DNA of 60,812 bases from PVC group bacterium (GTDB taxonomy: Bacteria > Verrucomicrobiota > Kiritimatiellia > CAIKKV01 > CAITUY01), in NCBI GenBank assembly GCA_945890715.1, contig CAMDCX010000007.1:1-60812 (forward strand). Reading direction: 5' to 3'. The translations under genes were made by a program, and so were the position numbers. The notes under the pieces are model-generated. The model was given only the letters and a program-made list of their open reading frames with translations. It did no database searches and was not told the DNA's origin. Below, piece by piece: positions 1-9,603 of this stretch. Each line of letters begins with the position of its first letter. The first letter of the stretch is position 1.

Positions 1-212
1 CCGAGCTTCTGCCCATTCTGCAGCGGGATGCTGGTGATGTCGCCTCCTTCCCGATAGGAAGACGGTTGCGGCTGAAAAATCAGACGATCCGCGAACAGCC
101 AGGCCAGCCCAGCCACGGCGATATAAATTTCAATAAAGGAGATCATCATCCTTCGCCAGGAAATTTCCCCAATTAGCCATCGGCGCCAGCCGCCTGCCCC
201 GCTCTCATTCAT
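1..212 (-). CDS. Partial CDS (N-terminal part only), BEM46-like alpha/beta hydrolase
   Basis: Minus-strand ATG at 212, open to the window edge: MNESGAGGWRRWLIGEISWRRMMISFIEIYIAVAGLAWLFADRLIFQPQPSSYREGGDITSIPLQNGQKLG; TM anchor followed by DRLIFQPQP, typical of this family. Confidence 0.6.
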   Translation of the reverse strand, partial: MNESGAGGWRRWLIGEISWRRMMISFIEIYIAVAGLAWLFADRLIFQPQPSSYREGGDITSIPLQNGQKL

Positions 213-310
213 GGGAGATTTATGATCCCTCGCCAAGTCTGACGCAAGGAAAGAGTTTCGAATCACTTTTTAGGCACAAGAATTGATTCCTTGCCTTATC
301 AATAATCATA

Positions 311-328
311 TGCTAAAACGTTTTAGCA
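311..328. promoter_or_regulatory. Perfect 18-bp palindrome TGCTAAAACGTTTTAGCA, LacI-family-type operator
   Basis: Read directly; core AAAACGTTTT; abuts the ATG of the LacI-like gene at 329. Confidence 0.75.
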
Positions 329-1843
329 ATGCAGGAATCCATTACCAATCAACGCGCTGTGACGATTCAGGACATTGCCGTTTCGGCGGGTGTGTCACCG
401 ACGACGGTGTCGATGGTGCTCAACGGGAAGGCCGCGCAATACCGGATCTGTACGGCGACCCGGCAGCGGGTGGAGGCGGTGATTGCCCAGTCGGGATACC
501 AACCGAACCGGGTCGCGCGGAACATGCGGCTGGGACGCGGAACCCTCGTTGGCCTGATTCTGGCGGAGGGGACACCGGATGTTGGCGAACTGATGGCCGG
601 GCTGGAGCCGGTGCTGGCGGCCGCAGGGTACAGCCTGGTGGTTGTGAGTGGTGGAACGGATCCCGTCACGACGGGGGAAAGAATCCGGCGATTGAATCAT
701 GATGGTCTGGCCGGACTGATCTATGGCCCCGGATTTTCTGTGGGGGCGTCGCCACTTCTGGCCGGACTGGGTCCGACGATGATACTGGGCCTGCCCGTCG
801 GCGGTTTGCCGGGGGTGTACCAAGAGGACGAGGCGGGCGGCCAGCCGTCACTGGTAGGGACGAGACGATCCGAGCGGCAACGTGGACAGGCCGCCGGTGA
901 ACTGTTGCTGGCGCTGTTGGCTGGATCGCCACCCGGTAATCGGATTATTCCTTTGGATCATAGCGCCGGCCAGGCCGTTCCCGGCCCGGCCATACCGGTG
1001 ATAGCGCCGCCAGCGGTAGTTGCGCCTCTTCAGCCGGTCACGCCGCCACCGGTGGTGCCGCCGGTCACTGTTCCGGTCGCCGCGCCTCTTCCGAATCCGG
1101 CTGCGCCGGTCATCGCCACAGTGCCATCTCCGGAAACTCAACCCGCCCCGATCATCATAGAATCCTCTGTAGTAACCGGCGTCTCGCCGGTACCGGCGGT
1201 TGAAGAGGCCATCGACGCAACTTCGATCAGCGAAGCACCAGTCTCGGCGGCACAGGCCCCGGCGATAGAAGACCCGCAACCCCCGGCGGCCATCGAGTCC
1301 GACATTCCCGCCGAGCCGATTGTCGTGGCACAACCGGAGGCGGAGGAGCCTCCGCCGGTTATGGTCGAGCCCATTCCCGAGCCGGAGCCACCAGTGGTAG
1401 TTGCTGAATCGATTCCGGTTGTAGAAACACCCTCTCAGCCAACGCCAGAGGCGCAAGGGTTACCCTCTGAACCCGCCCCGATCATTATCGAGTCGCCTGT
1501 AGTAACCGGCGTCTCGCCGGTACCGGCGGAAGAAGAGGCCATCGACTCGTTTTCGATCAGAACCGTACCAGCGGCACCGGAGCCGCCGGTTATCGTCACC
1601 GAACCGGCGCCACAGCCGGAACCCGTGCCGGTTGTCGAAACACCAGCTCAGCCCCCGCCAGAACCGGAAGGATTACCACTTGAGCCCATTCCACCTGAAG
1701 TGATTGTACCTTCCCCTGCATCAGTTGAAGAAGTTCCTGTGACTGTTCTTGAGCCTGCGGTTGCCCTGGAACCGGAAACCCAGCAGAACCCGCCATCAAC
1801 GGAGGATCAGGCAGAAGTTGTGTCGAATCCAATAACGCCTTAG
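329..1843 (+). CDS. LacI-family DNA-binding protein with abbreviated sensor domain and ~290-aa Pro/Val/Glu-rich tail
   Basis: N-terminal VTIQDIAVSAGVSPTTVSMVLNGKA (LacI HTH), then GTLVGLIL...VVVSGGTD, a jump to a LacI C-terminal-like RQRGQAAGELLLALLAGSPP, then a low-complexity PVE tail. Confidence 0.8.
   Translation: MQESITNQRAVTIQDIAVSAGVSPTTVSMVLNGKAAQYRICTATRQRVEAVIAQSGYQPNRVARNMRLGRGTLVGLILAEGTPDVGELMAGLEPVLAAAGYSLVVVSGGTDPVTTGERIRRLNHDGLAGLIYGPGFSVGASPLLAGLGPTMILGLPVGGLPGVYQEDEAGGQPSLVGTRRSERQRGQAAGELLLALLAGSPPGNRIIPLDHSAGQAVPGPAIPVIAPPAVVAPLQPVTPPPVVPPVTVPVAAPLPNPAAPVIATVPSPETQPAPIIIESSVVTGVSPVPAVEEAIDATSISEAPVSAAQAPAIEDPQPPAAIESDIPAEPIVVAQPEAEEPPPVMVEPIPEPEPPVVVAESIPVVETPSQPTPEAQGLPSEPAPIIIESPVVTGVSPVPAEEEAIDSFSIRTVPAAPEPPVIVTEPAPQPEPVPVVETPAQPPPEPEGLPLEPIPPEVIVPSPASVEEVPVTVLEPAVALEPETQQNPPSTEDQAEVVSNPITP
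1140..1216 (+). repeat. Copy 1 of 77-bp imperfect direct repeat (encodes PAPIIIESSVVTGVSPVPAVEEAID)
   Basis: Near-identical segment at +330 bp. Confidence 0.85.
1470..1546 (+). repeat. Copy 2 of 77-bp imperfect direct repeat (encodes PAPIIIESPVVTGVSPVPAEEEAID)
   Basis: Offset exactly 330 nt (110 codons) from copy 1; both contain the palindrome CGCCGGTACCGGCG. Confidence 0.85.
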
Positions 1844-1931
1844 ACCGAAATTCCTGTAGGTACGGATATTTTTGAATGGGAGTGATTTTTCCTCTTGTTT
1901 CCATCCCCACTCTCATGCTACAAGCCAAATC

Positions 1932-2339
1932 ATGTCTAGACGCAATGAGTCAAGTTCAGGCGCGGAGGAGCTCGGAGGGTGGCTGAGAGAGCTCCGCCAG
2001 GCCAGGGGGTTGCCGCTGCGGTCCGTTGCTGCTGCGGCGGAAATAGATTCAACTCTTCTGAGCAAGATCGAATTGGGGCAGCGACTGCCGACTGAAGACC
2101 AGTCTCGGGCGCTGGCTTCGTTCTTTGGTGTCGCCGCCGACGATCTCGAGGCGAAAAGGATCACCGCCCGGTTCTGGCAGGAGAATAATAGCAATCCCGC
2201 CGCCGCCAAGGCCGCCATGATGATTCGCGAATCGGCGCCAGCTTACTTGGCAGCCCCGGAAAGAGCCAAACCGGCGCGTGCCTCCACACGTTCCATTCAA
2301 TATCCAACAGCAGTCCACTCACGAGGTTCCCATGACTAA
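1932..2339 (+). CDS. XRE-family HTH regulator, likely controller of the downstream type III R-M genes
   Basis: LGGWLRELRQARGLPLRSVAAAAEIDSTLLSKIELGQRLPTEDQSRALASFF; 3' end overlaps the mod start (ATGACTAA). Confidence 0.75.
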   Translation: MSRRNESSSGAEELGGWLRELRQARGLPLRSVAAAAEIDSTLLSKIELGQRLPTEDQSRALASFFGVAADDLEAKRITARFWQENNSNPAAAKAAMMIRESAPAYLAAPERAKPARASTRSIQYPTAVHSRGSHD

Positions 2340-5145
2340 GGAAAAACGGTTTCTCGATGCGCTCCGCGATTTGTTCATTGGCGCCAAGGTTGATGGCCAG
2401 TCAGGCTATATCAACCTTATGCGGATCAAGGCTGCCTATTTCGAGAAGATTGTCGAACCCGCCCTGATGGCGGATGTGGACAAGGCGATCGGCGCCTTCC
2501 CGGACTTCCGGGAGGAACTGTTCGATAAACTCCACGCCTTTTTCAGCCGCTATTTCAGCCGCTCTGGCTCGATCTGTTTCGCCTACACGCCCCAGCATAT
2601 GAGTGTGTACGAGAAGGTCTATTCCGACGAGCAGGACACCATCCTGTTCTGGAAGACCCATATGCTCTATTACGTGAAGACGGACCGCATTTTCCGCGAC
2701 TTGAAGGTCACCGTTGAGGATCAGATTTTCTTTTTTGACTGCACCGCGCTGGAACACAAGAAGGCGAACGAGAAGCGCGAACTGGTCTTTGCTTTTCAGG
2801 GGCTGGAGAAGGACGGCGCCATCCGTCTCGGTGTCATCCATTCGGAACGCGGACGCCAGACCAAGGATGACGAGATCCTGAAGATCCTGAAGAAGTCGGG
2901 GCACCCCGTCAAGGAATCGGTCCTCGAAAAAGCCATGTCGGTCTTCGCCCGGCAGAGCGAGGTTGACTATTTCATCAATAAGGACGCCCGCGGTTTTCTG
3001 CGAGAGCAGTTCGACCTCTGGATGTACCAGTACCTGTTCAAGGATGGTACGTCCTGGACGCAGCCCCGTATCCGGCAACTCCAGTCGCTCAAGGATATTG
3101 CCCTCAAACTGATAGACTTTATTGCCCAGTTCGAGGATGAGCTGGTTCGGATCTGGAACAAGCCGAAATTTGTCCGGGGTTCCCATTACATCATCACCCT
3201 CGACCGTATCGCCGCGCGGGAGGGCGGGCTGGATCTGTTGGCCGACCTGATCAAGCACAAGGGCATGGCCGCCCAGGTGGTGGAATGGCAGGAGCTTTCC
3301 ATCGTGACCGCCGGCTTCAAGGCAAGCGTTATTCTGGAAGGCAAGGGGAAGGATCGCAAACTGGCGGACGCCTGGCGCTCCTTGCCACTCGATACCGTTC
3401 ATTTCAAGTCGCTTGAACTGCGTCTACTGGGACTGTTCGATGACCTGGATGCCGCGATCGATGGGCGGCTGATCAAGAGCGATAACTATCAGGCGCTCAA
3501 TACTTTCAGGGATAAGTTCCGCAGTCGGGTCAAATGTATTTACATTGATCCACCTTATAATACTGGGCAGGACGATTTTCCATACCACGATGCCTTTAGA
3601 CACTCGTCTTGGCTTTCGATGATTCAGGATCGAGTGGAATTGGCCCGTGGTTACCTTGAGCCGAAAGGTGTTCTCTTTGCCAGTATTGATGCGGTTGAAC
3701 GTGGCAACCTGGAGCGGACTCTTGACAATTCTTTTGGTTCGGAGAATCGCGTTGAAGAGCTCATCTGGGTTCAAAACGCCACAAAAAATCGTTCGCCTAC
3801 ATATTCAACTAATCACGAATACGTTGAGGTTTATGCACGGGACCTTTTGAAAGCTAAAAATGATGAGCGGATGTTTCGGGAAGTAAAACCGGGATACGCG
3901 GAAATCAAGGAACTTATTGACCGGATCAACCCTGACTACCCTTCAATATGTGAAATAGAAATTCAGCTTCGACATCTCTATGATCAGCATCGTGAGGATT
4001 TTGCTGCTGAACTTAGGGAACAAAACCTTGAGTACGATAAAACTCTAGACCAATGGAAAGGCCTTTACAACTACTCACATGCTGAATACCGCGCCGAAAC
4101 CGGTGCATTTGTTGCTGAGGCCCAAGCACGTAAAGAAAAAGCGCAAATATGGATCTGGCGCGAGGATAATCCCTCAATGCCTCAGGTGAAGGAGGATTCG
4201 CAGAAGGCGTGTTTTAGAGATTCGAAGGATCTCGCTTTCCGTTTCTTCAAACCAAAACATCCTATTACGGGAAAGCCCTGTCCTCATCCCAAGACAGGAT
4301 GGCGATGGCCCTTCGCCCCACAACAGGGGCAAGCAAATTCATTCAGCTCGCTTGATCGAGATCACCGTATTGCATGGGGGAAAGATGAAACCACAATACC
4401 ACAAACAAAAAGATTTGTTCATGAGGTAGAAACGAATGTCGCGAAATCGGTTGTGTTCGACTATACAGATGGCGAGAAAGAGCTGACTAATGTGTTTGGT
4501 CGGAGTCGTGCTTTCGCTAACCCAAAACCCACAACGTTAATCTCTCGCTTCATTCAGCAAACAACGGATGAGGGGGAATGGGTGATGGATTTTTTTCCGG
4601 GTTCTGGCACAACCGGGCACGCCGTTTTAAATGCATTAGAAGCTGATACGCGCCGCCGCCGTTTTCTCATGATTGAAGTCGCTGATCACTTCGATACGAC
4701 CTTGTTGCCAAGGGTTAAGAAAGTATTCGCCGCTATCAAATGGAAGAATGGTGCGCCAGTCGAACTGGGTGGACCAGGCCTGTTCTGCAAGGTCTGCCGT
4801 CTTGAGCAATATGAGGAAGCTGTAGCGAATGCCGCGTACGCTGGCCACGACGACGATCTTTTCCGGAACACGAAGACTGATCCCTATAGCCAGTACGTCT
4901 TCTTCCAGGACTCAAAGATGGCGCGGGCGATCGAACTGGACTACAAGAAAGACTCGGTTGAGGTGCATCTGGACCGGCTTTATCCCGACATCGATTTGGC
5001 CGAGACGCTTTCCTGTGTGACAGGGAAATGGATTAAGCGAATCACCGCTGATGAGGTCGAGTTTGCCGATGGAACGCGCCAGAGCCTCATTAAGCCGGAT
5101 TGGCGTCTGTTGAAACCACTTATTTTCTGGGGCCCCGTGGTGTGA
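2332..5145 (+). CDS. Type III restriction-modification system methyltransferase (Mod-like, N6-adenine, beta class)
   Basis: DPPYNTG motif, then FPGSGTTGHAVL motif; followed 8 bp downstream by a Res-type helicase-nuclease. Confidence 0.85.
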   Translation: MTKEKRFLDALRDLFIGAKVDGQSGYINLMRIKAAYFEKIVEPALMADVDKAIGAFPDFREELFDKLHAFFSRYFSRSGSICFAYTPQHMSVYEKVYSDEQDTILFWKTHMLYYVKTDRIFRDLKVTVEDQIFFFDCTALEHKKANEKRELVFAFQGLEKDGAIRLGVIHSERGRQTKDDEILKILKKSGHPVKESVLEKAMSVFARQSEVDYFINKDARGFLREQFDLWMYQYLFKDGTSWTQPRIRQLQSLKDIALKLIDFIAQFEDELVRIWNKPKFVRGSHYIITLDRIAAREGGLDLLADLIKHKGMAAQVVEWQELSIVTAGFKASVILEGKGKDRKLADAWRSLPLDTVHFKSLELRLLGLFDDLDAAIDGRLIKSDNYQALNTFRDKFRSRVKCIYIDPPYNTGQDDFPYHDAFRHSSWLSMIQDRVELARGYLEPKGVLFASIDAVERGNLERTLDNSFGSENRVEELIWVQNATKNRSPTYSTNHEYVEVYARDLLKAKNDERMFREVKPGYAEIKELIDRINPDYPSICEIEIQLRHLYDQHREDFAAELREQNLEYDKTLDQWKGLYNYSHAEYRAETGAFVAEAQARKEKAQIWIWREDNPSMPQVKEDSQKACFRDSKDLAFRFFKPKHPITGKPCPHPKTGWRWPFAPQQGQANSFSSLDRDHRIAWGKDETTIPQTKRFVHEVETNVAKSVVFDYTDGEKELTNVFGRSRAFANPKPTTLISRFIQQTTDEGEWVMDFFPGSGTTGHAVLNALEADTRRRRFLMIEVADHFDTTLLPRVKKVFAAIKWKNGAPVELGGPGLFCKVCRLEQYEEAVANAAYAGHDDDLFRNTKTDPYSQYVFFQDSKMARAIELDYKKDSVEVHLDRLYPDIDLAETLSCVTGKWIKRITADEVEFADGTRQSLIKPDWRLLKPLIFWGPVV

Positions 5146-5152
5146 GGAACCT

Positions 5153-8100
5153 ATGTCCTTGAAATCCCTGGAATATCTGGCTGAAAAGGTGCCGTTCGAG
5201 GCGTTGCCCGCGAACTGGAGCACGTTCGCCCTGGATCGTTTCTCGTCTGATAAGAGCCTGTGGGACTACCAGCAGCAGGCGCTGAAGCATGCCTTGGCCG
5301 TCCTCTTCAAATTCTATGAGGAATTTGAGGATTACATCCCCGGTGAGGATGAGACTGCCGATATCGTTCGCCGGAGGAAGTTGGCCGATTGGTATGAAGA
5401 CGGAATGTCGCTTTCCGCGAAGGAGCGGGCCTCCCTCAACCTCTCGCTTGGGCGGGCCAAGCGCCCGCTTCTCGAGTTGATAGGGGAGTTCTTCTCCCTG
5501 GATGACGATAATCCTCGGCTCGATTTCGAGCGCCTTTGCAATCGCATGGGATTCTGGATGGCGACGGGCAGCGGCAAGACTCTCGTCCTGGTCAAACTCC
5601 TTGAAATCCTGCATCTGCTTATGCGGCGACAGGAAATCCCGGCGTGCGATGTCCTGATGCTGACCCACCGGGAAGACCTGATCGTCCAATTCCAGAAGGC
5701 GATTACGGAATATAACCACGCGCCGGACGCGCCTATACACATCGAACTACGCGAACTCCGGGATTACCCCGAAGCCAAGCGGGAGGCGCCGGGCGGTTTA
5801 TTGGGCCGCGACTCGACCCTCCGGGTTTTCTATTACCGTTCTGACAACATGAGCGACGAACATAAGGAGCGCATTGTTGATTTCCGCAACTATGACAATG
5901 GCGGGCGCTGGTATGTTCTGCTCGACGAGGCTCATAAGGGTGTCGCCGAGGATGCGAAGCGAAAACATATTCTCAACATCCTGAGCCGGGCCGGGTTCCT
6001 CTTCAACTTCTCGGCGACTTTCACCGATACGCTCGACCTGACGACAACGGTACATAATTTCAACCTGGCCGAGTTCATTTCAAGCGGGTATGGCAAGCAT
6101 ATCGCGATTCTAAAGCAGGAACTTTCAGCCTTCAAGCGGCGCGGGGGCGGCGACTATACGGATGACGAGAAACGAAAGGTCGTGCTCAAGAGCATGATGT
6201 TGGTGGCCTGCACGGCGAAAAAGGTGCGTGAACTCCGGGCGGAGTCGGGTATACCCGGTTTGTACCATCATCCATTGCTACTTGCCCTGGTAAATTCGGT
6301 TAACACGGAAGACGCCGACCTAAAGTTATATTTCCAGCAGTTGATTGCCATTGGCCGGGGACAAGTATCCGATCCCATGTGGAATACGGCGCGGGAAGAA
6401 CTGTGGGAGGAATTGGCGGGCGAACCGGAATTCCTCTACGAAGACCGGCGAAAACTCCATTTCGCGGAAGACGACATCAAGGGCCTCCGGCCTGCGGATA
6501 TCTGGCGCGATGTCTATAATAGCGAATCGGGCAAGGCCGGGGAGATTGAAGTGCTGGTGCGGCCGGGGAATATCCGGGAGATCGCCTTCAAACTCAAAAC
6601 ATCGGCCCGTCCCTTCGCCTTGATCAAGATCGGGGACATTACGACCTGGCTCAAGGAGAGCCTGACCGGTTTCGACACCATCGAGACGCTGGATGACGAA
6701 AGTTTCTTCGCACAACTGAACCAGCCGGATTCGTCCATCAATATTCTCATGGGATCTCGTAGTTTCTATGAGGGCTGGGATTCAAACCGACCGAATGTGA
6801 TCAACTTCGTCAATATTGGGACCGGTGACGATGCCCGGAAATTCATCATACAGTCCGTGGGGCGCGGGGTGCGCGTCCAGTCCTGGGGCGGGGCGCGCAA
6901 GCGGCTGGAGGAACTCCATGACGCCTTTGATGACAAGGCGTTGTTCCGCCGTCTGCGGGGGAAAGCCGAAGCGCCTGAAACGCTCTATGTTCTCGGAACC
7001 AACCGGGAAGCGCTGAACGTGGTTCTTGAAGAACTCAAGAAAGAGAAGCCCTTGAAGCAGGACTTCCTGCACTTGGAATTGAATCCAGATGCCGGGAAAA
7101 GGTTGCTTCTGGTGCCTGAATATCGGGATCAGGGCAAGCCGCTGATGGAAGAGCGGGCGCCTTCGAAATTCGAGATGACCACGGAAGACTACGATCTGGT
7201 GGCAAAGTATGATGCCGCCGTGAAGGATGACCGGGTATTGCTATTGGCGCACGGTGGGGCACCCAGCCTCGTACAGCATTTTCGGGATTCGATAAAGGAT
7301 TCGGATCGGTATTTCGCCAAGCAGAGTGCCCGCAGTTACCGGAACATGGAAGTCATGGTGGGGCGGGTAATGGATTATTTCGGCCTCCGGATGCGTGAAG
7401 TGGAACGGATGCGAGAGTTGGAGGATGACGACATCGTCCACTTTAGGCAGATGTCGGTCGACAAGGTTCATGCGGAGGAAATCCAGAACCGGGTGAATCG
7501 TGTCATTTTCTCGCAAAAACCGGAGGCCAAAGCGCGTGTTGCGGAGTTGAGTCAAAAAGTTGTGCAGATGGAGCTCGGGTTGCCTGAGGCGGCTCGGGCT
7601 ATGGAGGACGAGGGGCTGACCGGACGTGAAACTTACAATCAGGACCTGACCTTGGAGTATTTGGCAAATCACTATTACCTGCCGACGGTCTATTCCAATG
7701 GGAAGCGGCTCGACTACGTGCGGCACATCATTGACACCGAAAGTGAAGTCAGATTTCTGGGGGTGCTCCGCGACTACGTCAAGAAACCGGACTGTATTCT
7801 TAAGAAACTAGACTGGTGGATGTTCAGCAAGTTGGATCAATACCTCGATGATCCTTTCATTCCGTATTACGATCCCAAGCAGAACCGGGAGGCCCGTTTT
7901 ATTCCCGATTTCATCTTTTGGGGACAGTCAGGAACGAACTACGTCATTCTCTTTGTGGATCCCAAGGGTATGGAACAGATTGACTGGGAGCGAAAGGTTG
8001 ACGGTTACTGCAGGCAGTTCGAGGACGGCAAGGGGAGTCCACGGTTTTTCTGCTACGACAAACTCACGGTTTCCGTCCGGATGTCGCTGTTTACGCGTGA

Positions 8101-8233
8101 CCGCAATAAGTCTCCTGAGGGGAGCTACAAGCGTTTTTGGAACGATAACGCCCGGGATCTTTTTACCGGAATGGTGGACTTTGGCTCACGCAAGCCGATC
8201 CTTACCACTGGTGTTCTGCCCGGAACAATCTGA
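5153..8233 (+). CDS. Type III restriction enzyme Res subunit (SF2 helicase plus PD-(D/E)xK-like nuclease)
   Basis: MATGSGKT (Walker A), LLDEAHKG, FSATFTD, SVGRGVRV; C-terminal PDFIFWGQSGTNYVILFVDPKG nuclease-like motif. Confidence 0.85.
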   Translation: MSLKSLEYLAEKVPFEALPANWSTFALDRFSSDKSLWDYQQQALKHALAVLFKFYEEFEDYIPGEDETADIVRRRKLADWYEDGMSLSAKERASLNLSLGRAKRPLLELIGEFFSLDDDNPRLDFERLCNRMGFWMATGSGKTLVLVKLLEILHLLMRRQEIPACDVLMLTHREDLIVQFQKAITEYNHAPDAPIHIELRELRDYPEAKREAPGGLLGRDSTLRVFYYRSDNMSDEHKERIVDFRNYDNGGRWYVLLDEAHKGVAEDAKRKHILNILSRAGFLFNFSATFTDTLDLTTTVHNFNLAEFISSGYGKHIAILKQELSAFKRRGGGDYTDDEKRKVVLKSMMLVACTAKKVRELRAESGIPGLYHHPLLLALVNSVNTEDADLKLYFQQLIAIGRGQVSDPMWNTAREELWEELAGEPEFLYEDRRKLHFAEDDIKGLRPADIWRDVYNSESGKAGEIEVLVRPGNIREIAFKLKTSARPFALIKIGDITTWLKESLTGFDTIETLDDESFFAQLNQPDSSINILMGSRSFYEGWDSNRPNVINFVNIGTGDDARKFIIQSVGRGVRVQSWGGARKRLEELHDAFDDKALFRRLRGKAEAPETLYVLGTNREALNVVLEELKKEKPLKQDFLHLELNPDAGKRLLLVPEYRDQGKPLMEERAPSKFEMTTEDYDLVAKYDAAVKDDRVLLLAHGGAPSLVQHFRDSIKDSDRYFAKQSARSYRNMEVMVGRVMDYFGLRMREVERMRELEDDDIVHFRQMSVDKVHAEEIQNRVNRVIFSQKPEAKARVAELSQKVVQMELGLPEAARAMEDEGLTGRETYNQDLTLEYLANHYYLPTVYSNGKRLDYVRHIIDTESEVRFLGVLRDYVKKPDCILKKLDWWMFSKLDQYLDDPFIPYYDPKQNREARFIPDFIFWGQSGTNYVILFVDPKGMEQIDWERKVDGYCRQFEDGKGSPRFFCYDKLTVSVRMSLFTRDRNKSPEGSYKRFWNDNARDLFTGMVDFGSRKPILTTGVLPGTI

Positions 8234-8708
8234 CGTTCGCGGGGGGCAGGCTCTTGAGGACTTCCGAAACCGGGCGGGGTTCGCCGGGAAGACGGAGAAA
8301 AGGGCGAACATCCGAAAGAGGCTGGAGCACGAACCGGCGGTGTGCCCACTTGGGATGGGGAAGATCCAGAATGCCGTCGGCCTGACTGATGTTTCCCGCA
8401 TACAGGATATCAATATCGATAGGGCGCGGCGCATTGCGGTCCTCGGTGCGCACACGGCCCATGTCCGCCTCGATTTTGTGGATGGCGTCCGATAACGCGG
8501 CAAGCTCCATCGTGCTTTCGATGATGATGACCGTGTTGAGGTATTCAAGCGGCTTGTATTCCGGTTTTACATCCACCGGCTCGGTTTCATAGAGGGGTGC
8601 CTTGGCCAGAATATGGGTTCCGGGCAGCTCGGCAATCCGGTGAACCGCCTCGCGCAGATTGTCGAGGCGATGATCCAGATTCGAGCCTAATCCCAGTCCG
8701 ATTTCCAT
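8202..8708 (-). CDS. folK: 2-amino-4-hydroxy-6-hydroxymethyldihydropteridine diphosphokinase
   Basis: GLGSNL, YETEPV, RNAPRPIDIDILYAGN; 3' end overlaps the res 3' end by 32 bp. Confidence 0.9.
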   Translation of the reverse strand: MEIGLGLGSNLDHRLDNLREAVHRIAELPGTHILAKAPLYETEPVDVKPEYKPLEYLNTVIIIESTMELAALSDAIHKIEADMGRVRTEDRNAPRPIDIDILYAGNISQADGILDLPHPKWAHRRFVLQPLSDVRPFLRLPGEPRPVSEVLKSLPPANVRLFRAEHQW

Positions 8709-9511
8709 TAGCGTAAACCAAGGACATCTTGCATATCGTACAAGCCGGGTTTTTTCCCGGCGAGCCAGAGGCTGGCCTGGAGTGCACCCTTGGCGAGGGC
8801 GTCACGGCTGGTGGCGCGATGGGTGAGCTCAACGCGTTCGCCCTCGGTGGCGAAGAGGACGGTGTGTTCGCCGACGATGTCGGCCGCTCGAATGGCATGG
8901 ATGCCGATCTCGCCCCGGGGTCGTTCTCCACCGAGTCCTTCACGCCCGAACACGGTCACATCGCGAAAGTTCTGGTTGCGCCCCTGTGCCACCTTTTCGC
9001 CCAGGCGCAAGGCGGTTCCGCTGGGAGCGTCCTTCTTGAATTTATGATGTGCCTCGGTGATTTCGACATCGTAGTCCAAGCCGAGCGCCTTGGCGGCCTG
9101 TTCGACGAGGGAGAAGAGCAGGTTAACGCCGACGCTCATGTTGGGTGCCCAGACGATGGGGATGACCTTGGCGGCCTCATCCACGGCGGCGCGTTCCATT
9201 GGGTTGAGTCCGGTGGTTCCAATCACCACGCCCTTTTTGTGTTGGATGGCCAGCGCGACCGTGACGGGAACATTCTCGTGGAAACTGAAATCAATCAGGA
9301 TGTCGGCGGCCTTCACGGCGGCGGTGAGATCATGGGTGATGGTGATTCCATTTTCCCCGATGCCCGCAATCAGCCCACTATCCTTGCCACACAGCGGACA
9401 GGTAGCCGTATCGACGGCGGCAACGACCTGCATTCCGGTCACAAGTTTCGAACACCGCACCAGCGCCTGGCCCATCCGGCCTGCCGCCCCGACAATAGCG
9501 ACTTTAATCAT
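8708..9511 (-). CDS. dapB: 4-hydroxy-tetrahydrodipicolinate reductase
   Basis: VAIVGAAGRMGQ; ITEAHHKFKKDAPSGTALRLGE; stop overlaps folK start. Confidence 0.92.
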   Translation of the reverse strand: MIKVAIVGAAGRMGQALVRCSKLVTGMQVVAAVDTATCPLCGKDSGLIAGIGENGITITHDLTAAVKAADILIDFSFHENVPVTVALAIQHKKGVVIGTTGLNPMERAAVDEAAKVIPIVWAPNMSVGVNLLFSLVEQAAKALGLDYDVEITEAHHKFKKDAPSGTALRLGEKVAQGRNQNFRDVTVFGREGLGGERPRGEIGIHAIRAADIVGEHTVLFATEGERVELTHRATSRDALAKGALQASLWLAGKKPGLYDMQDVLGLR

Positions 9512-9603
9512 GACATCATCCCTTCAGTGTCTAAGTTGAAATACCCACCCCGGGCACGCGCAAAGTCTCTCACCCCGCGCCCCGACATGCAATCATTTCA
9601 ATC

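Noticed and set aside
848-1456. 202-aa Arg/Trp-rich ORF antisense to the LacI-PVE tail
   Set aside because: Low-complexity reverse translation of Pro/Val/Glu codons; not a credible gene.
2401-3402. 333-aa ORF antisense to the mod gene
   Set aside because: Shadow ORF without recognisable motifs.
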